NCBI GenBank assembly: GCA_001414485.1
Contig: LLEY01000002.1
Location: 868,001 to 932,000, forward strand
DNA from: Calycina herbarum
Taxonomy: Eukaryota; Ascomycota; Leotiomycetes; Helotiales; Pezizellaceae
Reading direction: 5' to 3'
Length of the DNA: 64,000 nt
In this document: piece by piece, positions 19,176-32,279 of the stretch
Numbering within the stretch: the first letter of the stretch is position 1
Layout: each line of letters begins with the position of its first letter
Program-made: the position numbers and the translations under genes
The notes under the pieces: generated by a model
Told to the model about the DNA's origin: nothing
The model's database searches: none
The model's input: only the letters and a program-made list of their open reading frames with translations

Positions 19176-22100
19176 CTAATCAATCTCCACCACCCCTCGA
19201 TTCTGCTGATTTCCCATCCGTCCCTGACTCCCCTGACTATGGCCCGGCGTAACCATCTGCTGTCTCTGTTGCATGACCTGCGGTCTCGCCCTCTGCGGTG
19301 GAAGAATAACGCTCTGTCTCGGAACAGGCTTCTGCACAAACGCAAAGTCCCTAACCGTGCCATCCATCTTCATCATAAGGTCCTCGACGCCCTCTGCCTG
19401 AGCTACAGCACTCACCCGCATGCCAACATAATCTCGACCGCTGGAGTTCCAGACCGGTTTCAACGCCGCATCCAGATCGTCTTCCACACCTTCCGACCGA
19501 ACACGCGTGAGATACCACCATGGTACGCCATTTCGTTGTCGAAGTCGAATTTCCATCTTCTCTCTCCGGCCGCGCGGGAACGAGTTCGGATCCGTGGCCG
19601 TCGGTAAGATGGTATATTGAATAAGATGCCAATCCGTCGCTCGGCTTGTGACGAATACCTCGCCCTTATTGCTGGGTACTGACGTCCATGCTTCCTTGAT
19701 AGCATTCAATCCATTCAAAACCGGAAGCGTAAGTGGTAGCATAGTAGACACACCCTTCAATCCCTCGGAACCGTTGAGGATTTGTTCCAGGAAATCGGCG
19801 ATTTCGAGATGCGGATTACCTTGTTCCAAGATGAGACGCATTTTGTTGTCTGGTGCGCTGAAATCGATTACCGCTTTATAAATGTCATATGTGAATGTGA
19901 TCTTTCCTAAGGAAATCTTTTCACACGTCAAGGCTCCTTCGTGCGCCTGCAACACCTTGACAAACTCGATTAAGCGGAAGACGCGAACCGTGCGTTCTAT
20001 TAGAGTAGGTAATATTGACTCTCCAATCTTGCTTCGTAATCGCAAGGCTAAGCTTCCAGTATTCAAGTCGAAGGCAATATCCCGGTCGATTTTCTCGCTC
20101 ATGGTTTTGAGCGCGGCGGGAAGAGGTATATTGATGCGAGCTTCCGTCACCATGACGATATTCTCATTTGTCCGATTTGGTGGAGCGATATTGTTCGGTG
20201 GCTGCTGGTTTACAGGTGTAGGGTTTGCGAGCTCTGATTCTGTGGGTTGGTAAACCTGGAGTCCTTGGAAGCTAAGCTTGATCAGATCTTTGACATTTTT
20301 GTTCCGTGTCCCAATGAGATCAGAAATACGCGCAAATATCGCCGGAAGCTGGATGGGTCTTTTGGCGTTTCTGTTACTATGAAGCATCGTCCAGGCACGC
20401 ATCTTATGGAGTGCCTTGAGGTTTGCGTGGTGCGATATGAGAGCGGCTGCAAATATGTGAAGTGTATTCAAGAAGTTGTATGTAGGGAGTGGCGTAGTAT
20501 TTCTGATAGGGACGCTAATACGGTTGGCGATTCTCCGTATTGATTTGATTTCGGCATTCTTTGAAGTACCAGGTATTGGTGGGGGTTGCATTGGGTCAGT
20601 TCTATTGGGATTATTAGTATTATTTTTAAAAGTTTAGAGTTCACGGAAAGCATACGTTTCAATCAAGAACCAACTCTCCCCATAAGGTCCCAAAGCGACA
20701 GCAAGGTACCAATTCTTGACCCAACCATTTCTCAAGTACCAGAGGACCTGAGAGGTAGACTTGGGGACAACCTCTTGCAGGTCATCTCTCAGAACACTAG
20801 GGTTACCAGTTCTTCTCCAACCAACACTCAATCCACGGCTATCTATGTGGTCCATAATAGCATCGTAGCGAAGCTGATCGATGCGAGTATGGGCATTTTC
20901 GGCCGGATCCTTGTCGTCATTGAGCTTCATTTCGGATGGATACATTGATCGAGTCGCAGGATATAGAACAAAACGTCCAGTGACTGGCTCAATCTGGATT
21001 GATACAGTGCGCTCGCTTGTCAATTGAACTCCCAATTTCGATTCGGCAGGTTCGTTTGCCGAAATCTTCAGGGAGAGATCCGCTTCATACTTGGCGAACA
21101 AAGGTTTCCTCATCATGTGGTCGTAGGTCGAAATTAGGATGTGTTCCACGTGCTTTGCAATGACCGTTTTGAGTAGTGACTCGGCTGATATGTTGACTGT
21201 ATCAAAGGCAATATCCACACCTTTGACTTCTTTGGAATCTCGGAACCATCTGACGAACAATCGAGGGGTGTCTTTTGGATGCGGCACGCCAGTCTTCCGC
21301 TTTCCGCTGTGGACTCCAAGAATTATCCAGCTTTTCGGTCCGTTGCGGCCGTATCTTCCCAACCAGTATTGGATACACAAAGCCCTATGCAGGGATTCAA
21401 CCTTTATGCCTTCTACCCATCTGCTGCTCGCTAACTTCAGTGCCTGTCTCTTGAATTCGCTAATCTGGTGAGTAAGAACAAGGTTGTGTAGGAATTTGTA
21501 ACACCCCTCCAGACCATCCTTATTCAGGGCCTCATTGACTCGACTTTCGATGTATGAGCGTGGGGCAAACGGTATTTCTGACAGGGACGGCGAAAAGAGA
21601 AATCTGAAGTCAATGAACCATAACTGCTCCTCTGGATTCTCATCAGCAATTGCGAGATCCACCTCAAACTCTCCTTCTACTTTAAAGGTCACACGGCCGG
21701 ATTGGATGGTGTAATTTCGAAATTGTATGGGAATCTTATCGTATTCATGCAGGTTCATTCGGATGGAGAGAAGAGTATTAAGATTCTCAAATGATTTAAG
21801 GATTTCCTTGGCTGTCAAGGGAGGGGGTTCGAGATATCCAAGCTAGTTCTGTCAGTACAATTCAACAAGAGATTTCACAGCATACGCACATCTGGCATCC
21901 ATGTTGCCTTCCCAGATGTTAAAACCTCCAGAGCAGTTTTCAGATCGGGATTGGGCAGTCGCGCGGGCGCCAGACCTCGTTTCAACTCGACCAATTGATC
22001 CAATACTACGTCGTAAAGGTGCTTTTTCTGGTCCAAATGCACTTTGATATCAATCAGCTTGCTCACATCTTCGGCTTTCCGACTCCAAGTCGTCATAACC

Positions 22101-22606
22101 AAGGCCTTTACCCAGTCTGCGTGTGAATCTTGGGCAAACCTCAACAGCTTCGTTTTTTTCTTGATATTCTCCGGACTATTATCGTCTCCTGCAGCTGGGT
22201 TTGTTGGAGGGGGTGCCGGCATTTGCTGCAGTTCCATAACGGTTTTTCTCAGGTCATTATGGGTTCTTTGCGCCAGTCGAGATATCATTTTTGACAGAGG
22301 CAGATAACCTTGTGTGATATGTGCGATTTCCGGAGGAAGTTGGTCAATCATGGCCTGGGCATCATTTGGAATAATATCGTCCCCGTGTTGCTGCCGCGAA
22401 CCTGGCAAAAATGCACCATTTATGCCATTGGGTATCGTCGGACTAATTGGCGTGACATTCTGCAGTGGCTCTGCTCGACCCTTTCCCTTATCCAGTGCCT
22501 TTTCCGAGGCATATCCAGCTCCACTGATTCCATTCGGCCGTTGATCTCTCTCGTGATTCGTATGCGATCCATTCCTACTCCCGTTCTCCATTATGATGCC
22601 AGGCAT
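19176..22606 (-). CDS. MED14: Mediator complex subunit 14 (Rgr1 homologue)
   Basis: Exons 22606-21890, 21842-20656 and 20601-19176; introns of 47 and 54 nt in phase; about 1,109 residues, the usual size for ascomycete Med14. The conserved N-terminal region is clear: LPPEIAHITQGYLPLSKMIS, RLAQRTHNDLRKT, then LLRFAQDSHADWVKALV and, across intron 1, WMPD/LGYLEPPPLTAKEIL. Med14 is the backbone joining head, middle and tail of Mediator, the coactivator that links regulators to RNA polymerase II. The frame is open upstream to a TTG codon, but the first ATG is 22606 (MPGIIMENGS). The C-terminus is Gln/Pro-rich. Nothing looks damaged. Confidence 0.92.
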
Positions 22607-24207
22607 ACTCTCTCCGTCTCGATGTCCTGCCAACCTCTCTGCCCCCTTCTGAGAACCCCCAGCTCCCCCCTCTCCAGCCTTTCTCCGCTCGGTCGACTCT
22701 ATCTTGGCTGATGGCGGCGGAACCAGAGTGCGGGTGTAGGGAGAAGATGTCTAGGCAAGATCGCATGCGCTATCCGCTGCGGCCAGAGAACATGGGCGCG
22801 AGCGAGTGTACAAGCAACTCGTTGCGTCTTCCGATGGATTCGGCGCACTCGTGAATGGAGGGGATCGCGCGACTGGAGCGGGCGATTGAGAATGCTGCAG
22901 AGCGCGGCCTTGCATGAAAGAACGAGTGGCTGGGATCGCGGCGAAGGGAAATCGGATTATCCTAGGGACGGAGATGGTAAAAGCGACCTGGCGACGGTCT
23001 TCGAGAAGGAGCACGAGGAATCGACGTCTTGGGATTCGCGGTGGTGGGATAGAAATCGTGGTGTAAGAGTGAGCGGCTTGGGGTTGATGTCAGGTCGTAG
23101 GTAATGTGTTGGCGTCAGTCAGTCAGGTTGTTCTTTCTTGAAAGGGAAGGGCCATCGCGCGGAACCTGAGCTAAATCCAAAGGGACCCACTCTGGGCCTG
23201 ATTGCGGCTTGATGATTGGACGCCGAAATTTAGCCACCACTGGCCATTCACTTCAGTTCTTCCATTTCCATTCCACCTCCACTTCTACTTCCAGTCTGGG
23301 ACTAGTTCCAGTTCCCAGGTTCAATCCTCCGCGCCCGGAGGCCTATTCACCCAATACTTCTACAAGCTGATTTTATATCTCAGCTAAAGAATCTTCAACG
23401 ACTCGGATTATCCGATATTCCAGAGGAGTTTAACTTCTTCAACTTTCTATTGTTTTAGTCAGGCCTTTGTTCGGATGGTAGTCATCATCTGTGCTGCTTC
23501 TCCTCTTCATCAGAGTCCATCAAAGCTGCAAGTCAAACAGGCTGGGCTGGTGAACATGGCTGGTGAACATGGCTGGTGACACCCCCAACCAACAACCTCG
23601 GGACCTGAACCGCCTTTTCTCCCCCAAAGTCTTAAGTCTTCACAACGCAATAGGTGTAACTACGGAAAAGCCAAGGTTGACTATTAATAATATATCCATC
23701 CCCATCCCACGATGCGGGGGCCATATCATACGCCATGTACGACAGTGCTGTCGCAGCTTTTCCCATGATCATTTCACCTTGATAGTATCGCATTATTAGG
23801 AGCAATCAATTGCCTACTCTTGTTGAGGTTGTCTCAAATGATCGTGACCAAAAGTGAGCTGACCCTGGTCCCTCGCAATCGATCTTGCTATCGGGATCAT
23901 ATCGACTAGCCACCTCCTCTCTCTCTCCTCTCCGAATCCCTCTTTCTTTCTCCCTCCCCTCCTCCTCTCTTTCAAACTCCATACACCCAAATCCCCTCGT
24001 CTTTTGGAAATCCCCAACACCGCCCCGTTTACGAGGGAAAAAGACATGCCCTGGTCATAGGTAGCCGTCAGCAAATAATGGTCGCCAACGTGCGCCGTTC
24101 CTCCTCCTAAATTTCCAGCCAGTCAGGCTCACGTCGGGTAACATTGTGCTGCCTCAGCATCGCTGAGTGGTCGAGCACTCACTACCTGAGTCCCTGAGTC
24201 CCTTCCG
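22607..24207. promoter_or_regulatory. divergent promoter region between MED14 and ATG22
   Basis: 1.6 kb, GC-balanced near MED14 and pyrimidine-rich (TC tracts 23910-23980) nearer ATG22. No convincing gene. A 13-bp tandem repeat (GGCTGGTGAACAT) lies at 23545-23579. Confidence 0.55.
23545..23579. repeat. 13-bp tandem repeat, about 2.7 copies
   Basis: GGCTGGTGAACAT is repeated twice in full and followed by GGCTGGTGA. Function unknown. Confidence 0.7.
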
Positions 24208-26328
24208 ATGGTGCCTCGTCAAGAGTACCAGCAACTTCTGCAACATCAACCATTCCATCCACCTCGCGCCCACTCTTCCAATAGCACGAAACGGTCTACG
24301 CGCTCCTATTCCTCTTCGTTCGAGGCCGATGACGAACGGTCGAGCTCCAACGACGACAATAGCATGGGGCCCGGTGATTTAGCCTCGGGCTTCCGCGATG
24401 GGCCATCACAATATGAGGGCGAGGATACCAGATTGACGAGTAGGAAAGAGTTGAATGGATGGTATGCATATGCCTTTGCTGCAGAGGTCTATGTGATATG
24501 TGGGATGGGTGAGTTTGGATCTCTTCAAATCGTCTCTTCCAAGGCAAATGGAATACCTTCGTTTGAAGTAGTACATGTATAGGTGTTGGACTTTCTCTCT
24601 AGATTTAAGATTTTCTCTATATGCTTCAACAATAGCGATTATATTATCCGAGCAATTACTAAATGTCTCTTTATAGGCTCCTTCATCCCCATCACACTCG
24701 AACAACTCGCCCGCGAAAACGGCGTCCTAGTCAATGATCATACCCAACCATGCGGGTCCAGTTCCTCCCACGCTCCCGGAAACCTCCCTGGAACCTCAGC
24801 AGATAAAGGACAATGTGTGGTCTTCATTCTCGGCATGCAAATAAATACTGCCAGCTTCGCCATGTACACCTTTTCTCTGAGCGTCCTATTCCAAGCTCTG
24901 TTGGTCGTATCTATAAGTTGCGCCGCAGATCACGGCAACTTTCGAAAGCGTCTACTACTATTCTTCGCATTCGCCGGTTCAATATCAACAATGTTATTTC
25001 TTCCCGTCGTTCCAAAAGTCTATCTGATAGGCGCTTTGTTGGCTATGATTTCCAATACCTGTTTTGGCGCAAGTTTCGTGCTACTCAACTCGTTTCTACC
25101 ACTCTTAGTACGACATCATCCTAAAACACAATACGCATCTCAAAGTACTACCCCGGATTTGCAATCAGCGGATTACCTAGATCAATCTCCCGAAGATGAA
25201 TCTCTAAACAGAGATACGAACAGTAATCCCATACACAGGGTGGATTCTAGAGCAGCCCTCCTACCATCATCCAAAGCCAACACCACTTCCGTCGAACTAG
25301 AGCTCTCCACCCAAATCTCCTCAACCGGAATCGGAATCGGCTATTGCGCAGGCCTCTTCCTCCAATGCGTCTGCATCCTCATAGTCTACTTCATGAAAAG
25401 CACCACTCTCTCCCTGCGCGTAGTACTATTCTTGATCGGAGCATGGTGGCTCATCTTCACATTCCCCGCCGCCCTCTGGTTACGTCCTCGTCCTGGTCCC
25501 CCTTTGAAATCACATAATCCGGATGATCCTGATGCTTCGAGGACATGGTTCGCGTACTTCCTTTATGCATGGTCTTCCCTCTGGCGAACTGTCAAACTCG
25601 CTCGACGATTAAAAGATATCGTGCTCTTCCTCGCTGCCTGGTTTTTGTTATCAGACGCTATTGCTACTGTTTCCGGAACAGCGGTACTATATGCGAAAAC
25701 GGAATTACATATGCCCCCCGCCGCTCTGGGATTGATAAACGTCATCGGTACGACAGCTGGAGTAATCGGGGCGTTTTCTTGGGCTGCTATATCGAGGACT
25801 TTTGGGTTGAAACCGCATCAGACTATTATGGCTTGTATTTTCATCTTTGAAATTATTCCTATTTATGGACTCCTGGGCTATCTTCCTTTTGTGCAGAATT
25901 GGGGGGTTATTGGCTTGCAGCAGCCTTGGGAGATGTATCCTCTAGGTTTTGTTTACGGATTCGTGCTTGGTGGTTTAAGTTCCTACTGTCGGAGTTTATA
26001 TGGGGAATTGATCCCACCTGGATCAGAAGCTGCGTTCTACGCGCTGTACGCGATCACAGATAAGGGATCGAGTATCTTTGGACCGGCGATTGTGGGCGCT
26101 ATTGTTGATCGAACTGGTGGCATCAGGCCTGCGTTCTGGTTCTTGGCTGTCCTTGTGGGACTTCCTGCGCCTTTGCTTTATTTTGTTGATGTGGAACGGG
26201 GGAAGGAGGAGGGGATAAAGCTTGCGGAGGTTATTGAAGGATTCAAGGCCCAAGATAGCGGTTCTGCTACTCCTAGGGAAGAGAGGGCGCTATTAGCTGG
26301 GGATGATGAAGAAGAAGAGACGAGGTGA
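24208..26328 (+). CDS. ATG22: Atg22-type vacuolar amino-acid effluxer (MFS superfamily)
   Basis: Exons 24208-24508 and 24677-26328 with a 168-nt intron splitting VICGM/GSFIP; about 650 residues. The hydrophilic N-terminus (about 85 residues, Ser-rich) is followed by [18 protein letters not shown] and [16 protein letters not shown], the signature of Atg22. Around a dozen membrane segments follow, with a polar loop in the middle (about residues 285-365) and a well conserved second half ([27 protein letters not shown]-like segment, [35 protein letters not shown]). Atg22 exports amino acids from the vacuole after autophagic breakdown. The ATG at 24208 opens a family-like N-terminus. No defects seen. 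Confidence 0.92.
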
Positions 26329-27206
26329 AAGTGGATGTTGATTGATTTGGTTTGGTTTGATTTGATTTGATTTTCTTCAATGCGATGCGATAAGGTATTC
26401 ATGGATGGCGTAGGCGTCTGACTCTTCATTCTATTTTTCTTGAGCCATTTGAAGGCGTTTTTTGGTTTTTCCAGCCGAGGGTTGGGCATACATATATATA
26501 TATCTGTTTTGTGTGTTTGACATAGGTTGGACCTTGGACCTTGGATTCTTCTGTAGTTAGGTCCTCTTTTCTCCCCCCCCCCCTATACCTGGAGATTTTT
26601 CTGGTTGAGAAATTCTCATCTCGATTTGAACTTGTTTTGATTTGATCGCCGCATTTTCCTACTATGTAGTAGGGATTATCTCGAGGTAATTCCAAGATTT
26701 TTTTTAAAAAAAAATCTCGCCAACAGTCCTTTTTGGTGACCTCCCTACCACGATTGTTGAGAGGAAAAAGGACGAGAGGCGTATTGAAACTCGTACGAGT
26801 AGAACTTCCCGGCCATCGTCCTACGTCCATCTACTTGAAGAAATCACCCCCACACGATCTGGAATAACTGGATCCAATGATACGAGTCGTAAGAACACGG
26901 GTGATGAGCAAAGCTTCGTAAGACCTTTGATTATTCCAGTCTTGTCGAACAAACCAAACTTCATTCTCCTAGATCTTTGGGATAACATTATTTCGTGGAT
27001 GTTGTTTTTGTTGTTTTTGTTGCAGGCTAATTCGCTGATTCGCTGGATGATCTTTTACTTTCTTTCTGGGTGGAGCGGGGGATCGGGAAGATATTTTTGT
27101 TTGCTGGATCGGGCATGAGAAATAATTAGTATACAGGGAGCGATGAACTAGATAATTGACGCTGCTGATATTAAAAGGGGGGGGGGTGAGATGTTGGATG
27201 AGAGAT
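26329..27206. other. intergenic region with homopolymer runs
   Basis: No gene seen. Contains a run of about ten C near 26573 and a run of about nine G near 27178, just before the minisatellite, plus an A/T tract near 26700. Confidence 0.6.
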
Positions 27207-27634
27207 GGGGTAAGCTATGGGTTGCAATTTATTGAGTAAGCTACAAGAGTACGAGTAAGCTACCAAAAGACAAGTAAGCTGTGAGTTAAGAAGTAAGCTA
27301 CAAGAATGCGAGTAACCTATGAAAAGACTAGTAACCTGCAAAAGTACGAGTAAGCTGCAAGTAAGCTGTGAGTAAGCTGCAAGAGTACGAGTAAGCTAGC
27401 GGATAAAGGGAAACTACGAGAGTGCGAGTAAGCTACAAAGACCATTTCAACAAGTAAGCCGTCAGATGACGAGTAAGCTCCGAGTTGACAAGAAAGCTAT
27501 AAAATTACAAGTAAGCTACAAGAGTGCGAGTAAGCTGCAAAAAATTAACTTAACGAGTAAGCCATGAAATTATAAGTAAGCTAGAAAAATTAATTCAACG
27601 AGTAAGCATTCAACGGAAAGTAAGCTAAGAAATT
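27207..27634. repeat. degenerate minisatellite, 19-bp unit GAGTAAGCTACAAGAGTAC
   Basis: About twenty units sharing the core GTAAGCT recur with a basic period of 19 bp; some units are 11, 14 or 26 bp. Examples of full units start at 27234 and just after. Unit ends alternate between TAC, GAC and TGC. It lies 3' of both ATG22 and ADE13, between their convergent ends. Confidence 0.85.
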
Positions 27635-27915
27635 CATCACGCATCACTTGCATGAGTTGCATAAACGTGGTATCTTGCATCATTCATAATCTCCTTCATT
27701 CATTCTATCATCCCTTCATATCTAGTTTATCTAACTGGCATCAAAAGATGAATTTTCCCGCTAGAGATCGATCGACCAATCCACCAAACTCACTTTATTC
27801 CACCAGTCAAATCAATCCATCCAGCCATGGGTGAAAAAACGCCAGTGTGAAATGCTACACATATAGGTACCTGAAACGCCATTTTGTTGGATCTGAAATG
27901 CAAATAGTAAGTTCC

Positions 27916-30075
27916 TTAAACATTCAACTCAACAACCTTGCTGGCGTCAATGTGCTTCTGGAATGGCTCAAGTGCCTTCTCAATCTCTCCTCCTTTTCCA
28001 CAGAATCGGGTGACTTGCTCGGGGCAACGGCCGATAAAGTTCTTTGGGTCGAGCATGCTGTCGATTTCGGACCAGACGGGCTGTGAGGGTTTTGTTAGTG
28101 TATGTTTTTTTGAGTGATGGGGAGATATATGGGAAGAAGGAAGGTAAGTAGTACCTGGAAGAACTCGGTCTTCTTGATGCGCTCGATCAAGTCGTTCTTT
28201 CCACCTTGCTTCTTGACGACATCACTAGCTTGGTGGGACAAAACACGGATCTCCTCATGGGCATCCTGTCGAGACTTGCCAAGGGCGACGAGCTTCATGA
28301 TGATATTCTCGGTAGCCATGAATGGTAATTCTGTTCCACGTTAGTGTTTGACTCAACTATCTTAATCGAACCCGAGGAAAAGAACCCGTCTCGGAGAACC
28401 AAATATCTCCCGAGAGGGTTTCGAAGAATGACTCTCAATTCTTCGAAATCGTCTGGGTCAATAGGGATTTCATTGCCTGAGAAGTTCCAAAACGATTTGA
28501 TTCCTCTTGTCTGACACATACCTTCCATAACAGCCGAGTGGATTCGGGCAGGGTAAACGACCAAACCACTAACAACGTTGTCCAAAGTCATGCAAATAGC
28601 ATCGGCACTCAAAAACATCTCCGGGATCATGATGCGACGGATGGCGGAGTCATCGAGGGTTCTCTCCATCCACTATCAAAGGAATGAGATTAGTATGTAC
28701 TCAGTAACCGTGATGGTGGTTTTACTTACTTGGGCAGCAAAGGTGTCTGAAGCGATCTTATTTTCATTGGCAAGGAAACGACCCAAGCCAGCAATTCTCT
28801 CGCAACGCATTGGATTACGCTTGTATGCCATTGCAGAAGATCCGATTTGATCCTTCTCGAATGGCTCCTCCAACTCCTTTCGGTTTGCCAAGTGACTAAA
28901 ACAGCACAGTTAGCTAAGTGGCGGTCAAAAAGGTGTTAGCAAATGCTTACCGGATATCACTGGTGATCTTTTGAACGGTAGCACCAAGAGCAGCAAGAGC
29001 ATTGGCGACTCTCAAATCGACCTTACGAGTGTAGGTTTGAGTGGAGATAGAATAGCAAGATGGGAATCCAGCCTTAGCGCAGAGGAATTGGTTCAACTTA
29101 TCAATCTTCTCGCCATCCCCGTGGAAGATCTCCATAAATGAAGCCTGGGTTCCAGTTGTGCCTTGGGCACCACGGAAACGCAAGTCGGCGCGAACGCGAG
29201 AGATGTCCTCCAAGTCCATAAGAAGATCTTGAGTCCATTGGGCAGCCCGACGACCAACAGTGATGAGTTGAGCAGGTTGGTAATGCTTTGACAGGGGGTT
29301 AGCGAGCATTTTTGGGGGACAGGGGTTGTGGTAGATCAAGTCAGGCCAGGGTGGTGTGATAGGTACTTACAGTGAAGCCAAGGGTAGGCATGTCTTTGTA
29401 TTCAACAGCGAATGCTGCCAATTTAGAAATAACAGTGGCCAACTTAGGAAGCTGTTTCGTTTGGTTAGCTATGTTCTCCAATTTCAATTTGAACGAAAGG
29501 GTTTTGGTTTTTGTAGAGCCAGCGTAAGTACATACCAACAAATCAAGACCATCCTTCATAAAGATCAATTCAGCATTGTCAGTGACATAGCAAGAAGTCG
29601 CACCCCAATGAATGATACCAGCTGCAGCTGGAGCAGCCTGACCAAAAGCATGAACATGTGCCATAACATCATGACGTCTCTTCTTCTCCTCCTCAGCAGC
29701 GACCTTGAAATCATCGTCTGTCATGTAAATATTTGCCTTCATTTGCGCAATAGCCTCCTCAGAGATATCCAATCCAAGCTCCTTCTCTCCTTCTGCGAGC
29801 CATACCCAAAGTTGTCGCCATGTACCAGATCGATTTCGATTAGAGAAGATGGTATTCATTTCCACGCCTGTTTAAATGAATCGTAAGTAAAGTGACATGG
29901 TAGGGGTGAGCAAATGGCAAGAGTGAACAAGGTAACTAGATCGACCAACTAGTGCGATCAAAAGATCTTTCTCTTGCGGGGTAGATCGGAGGTGAATTGA
30001 CATTAAAGAGGGTTCAATTGACTTACTAGAATAGCGGGACGCCAAAGGCGATTGGTAGGTGTCGTTTGCAGACAT
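27916..30075 (-). CDS. ADE13: adenylosuccinate lyase
   Basis: Eight exons: 30075-30027, 29867-29536, 29451-29371, 29285-28951, 28895-28730, 28672-28522, 28330-28155, 28080-27916; all phases fit, giving 484 residues, the normal length. The enzyme splits SAICAR to AICAR and adenylosuccinate to AMP, two steps of purine synthesis, each releasing fumarate, in the cytosol as a homotetramer. Family marks: [15 protein letters not shown] near residue 90, [16 protein letters not shown] (joined across an intron), [13 protein letters not shown], and the lyase signature [15 protein letters not shown]. The first exon is only 49 nt ([16 protein letters not shown]). The acceptor before HYQPAQ is AAAG. No missing catalytic residue was noticed. 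Confidence 0.95.
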
Positions 30076-31004
30076 AGTGAGTGCAAAACAAGTGTGATTG
30101 ATGATGTTGAATGTTGTACAAAAAGTGGTGTCAGGGAAGAGTAAGTTTGAGGGGAGCGAGACGCGGAGTAGAAAATTATTATGCCGCCCCACTTTGGCGG
30201 GGTGAGGAACTAACATGCTCAGGCGGTGAGCTAACCTTGTTGGTTTTGAAGCGATATTAGGGCCGACTCTAGCTAAGCCCGCTACGGCCCGAAAATCGGC
30301 TCAAAGCTGGCGGCGGCTGCTATCTATGAATAAGTGGCCACCTAACAAGAATAAAACTGAGACAATTATAGTTCTTTGAATCTGTGGCCTTTTCCTACAG
30401 CGTTTACATATTACCATTTAACTGAATAGATTAGTATTTGCTTAAGTGAAATGGAACTTTTCTATTGATACTTGAGCGAAGTCAAAGAGCTTTCTATTAA
30501 TTTTAACTTATAAGAAGCTCTGCCATTGTTCAGTGCTCATTTGAAGACTATTTACATAAAATCAATGTTCAAATTGTGTAAGGAATTCAAATTAAAGGTA
30601 TTTCTTTCAGGTTGGGAAGTGACTGTTTTCAAAACGGGTACCCAAGGTTTAGTAGAATCAACATTCGTCCCACTTGATTCATTAATACTTTTCTAGATAA
30701 TTAAACTTATGATTCTAGTATACTCTGAGCAATATCACGTAGAAAGAAGTGAGTCAAGTCAAATTTTAAGAGATGTACTATTCTTGTCATCAACCCAACT
30801 CTTCTAACTAAATCAAGCTGCTGAGTCCCAAAAGCAGTCATCGCCTACAACCAAAGTTGTAAACAGACGAATCCAAGCCAAGAATTTCAAGCCAACCATC
30901 CAAGAAATGAACATCCTCGCAGATTTTCGTCTGCAAATTCCCCCTTTATAATCACTTCGCCAACTTCCTACTCCACTCCGACGCCCCAGAAAAACTTTAA
31001 GATT
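30076..31004. other. intergenic AT-rich region
   Basis: Upstream of ADE13 and downstream of the small secreted protein gene. No coding signal; scattered AT tracts only. Confidence 0.6.
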
Positions 31005-31506
31005 CTAAACGTCTCTGCAAGTAACTCCAGTTGCCCTGTTCGAACCTAGACTAGCAAGCCAAATAGCATCGGTCACGCACCAAGGAGAACTAGCAATCGC
31101 CCAGGTGTTCAAAGAGAAAGTAACCCTAGTATCATGGGGATTCTCAGTGACTGCGTAACATTGCCAACTGTTGATTGAGGAAGAACCACCGCATTGACCG
31201 CGTAAGTTGTCAAGAAGGCCTCTTCCGCAACCACTTTTAGAACTGTTGTTATTAGTTGGTGACTGAAGAAGAATGATGAAAATGGGTTGGCAAAGTAAAA
31301 GGAACCTACGTCTCATCGTTGTTACCCCATCCAGCCATCCAAATGGTGAACTGTTGGATGTTGCCAGGAGTGATGTGTCGCTCACACATGTTGTTTGCGA
31401 TTCGTTTGTCCAATACCACGGTGGCGACGACCTCGACTTCGGCTGTTGGAGCTGCGGGAGAAAGACCCAGGAATGGGAGAGCGAGGAGGATGTTTGAGAA
31501 CTGCAT
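31005..31506 (-). CDS. small secreted cysteine-containing protein
   Basis: Exons 31506-31310 and 31242-31005 with a 67-nt intron (GTAGGT...CCAACTAATAACAACAG); 144 residues. The more obvious acceptor at CTTCAG would break the frame, whereas the downstream AACAG keeps it, and CTAAT serves as branch site. The start MQFSNILLALPFLGLSPAAPTA is a typical signal peptide. The mature part carries six cysteines (contexts MCE, GCG, QCG, QCY, WCV, TCR), an even number that could form three disulphides. No enzyme motif. The profile fits a candidate effector or a surface/antimicrobial-type protein; I do not recognise a named family. TATA-like TATATATAC lies near 31620. Confidence 0.75.
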
Positions 31507-32279
31507 TTTGAGATCGGCATGAACTTGACTAAGAAGTTTGATGGATGATTGAGGAGGATGAGTGAGTGAATGTTGCTGAGGATGGAGAGAAAAGATTTTG
31601 GAAGGAGAATGCAGAAGTATATATACTTGGAGCTAAGAACTAGGAAATCAACGTGAGAATCTTTGATTGGGATTGGAAACAGAAATCCGGTACCTTCAGT
31701 GGGTTCTCCAAGAAGCATCATCAATCTTTGGTAGACTAGAAATGCGTCCCATGAATCATTGAATAATGGATCACCAAGCCAAGGTGGCGAGACTATACAG
31801 CTTTCCTTGGTATGTGACTTAGCTCAGTAACACTGTTCGGCTTTCCAAACACATCTTAAGTGTAAATGTTTAAGAACTCTACTACATATTTAGTGAGATT
31901 ATTATCGTACGTGCTATGTTTATAAGTTCCAGTATCTTACTTCTGTCGGGAGGTATCAAATTTCTTGCGCTCGCTTAGTGAACAATAGTTTTCGTAGTTA
32001 CTTCGTCCTAGGAAAACCCATTACGCCAAGCCAACCAGTGCAAAGGGGCCAGACTTCCCTGTACAATATCGCGGTCCATAATGCCTTCAACTTTGCCGCA
32101 TTTCCACAATTGTCGAATGTGACGAGTAAGTGGTATAAAGCCCCGCTTTGCATGCACGTGTGTCAGTCAACACTGACCATTTACGAGGGATACGTGATAT
32201 CTGTCAAAACCAAACCCTGGAGTTAATTTCTTACGCGAACACCGTCGTAGCGGAGATGCTTTTATTAGTTGAATTCCAA
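31507..32279. other. intergenic region, upstream of the secreted-protein gene
   Basis: Promoter side of the gene ending at 31506 and 3' side of the transferase gene. A TATATATA stretch near 31620 is a plausible TATA element. The frame 31978-32226 shows no conserved sequence. Confidence 0.5.

Noticed and set aside
22606..22766. Upstream extension of MED14 beyond 22606
   Set aside because: The frame is open to a TAG but contains no ATG; the apparent start at 22633 is TTG.
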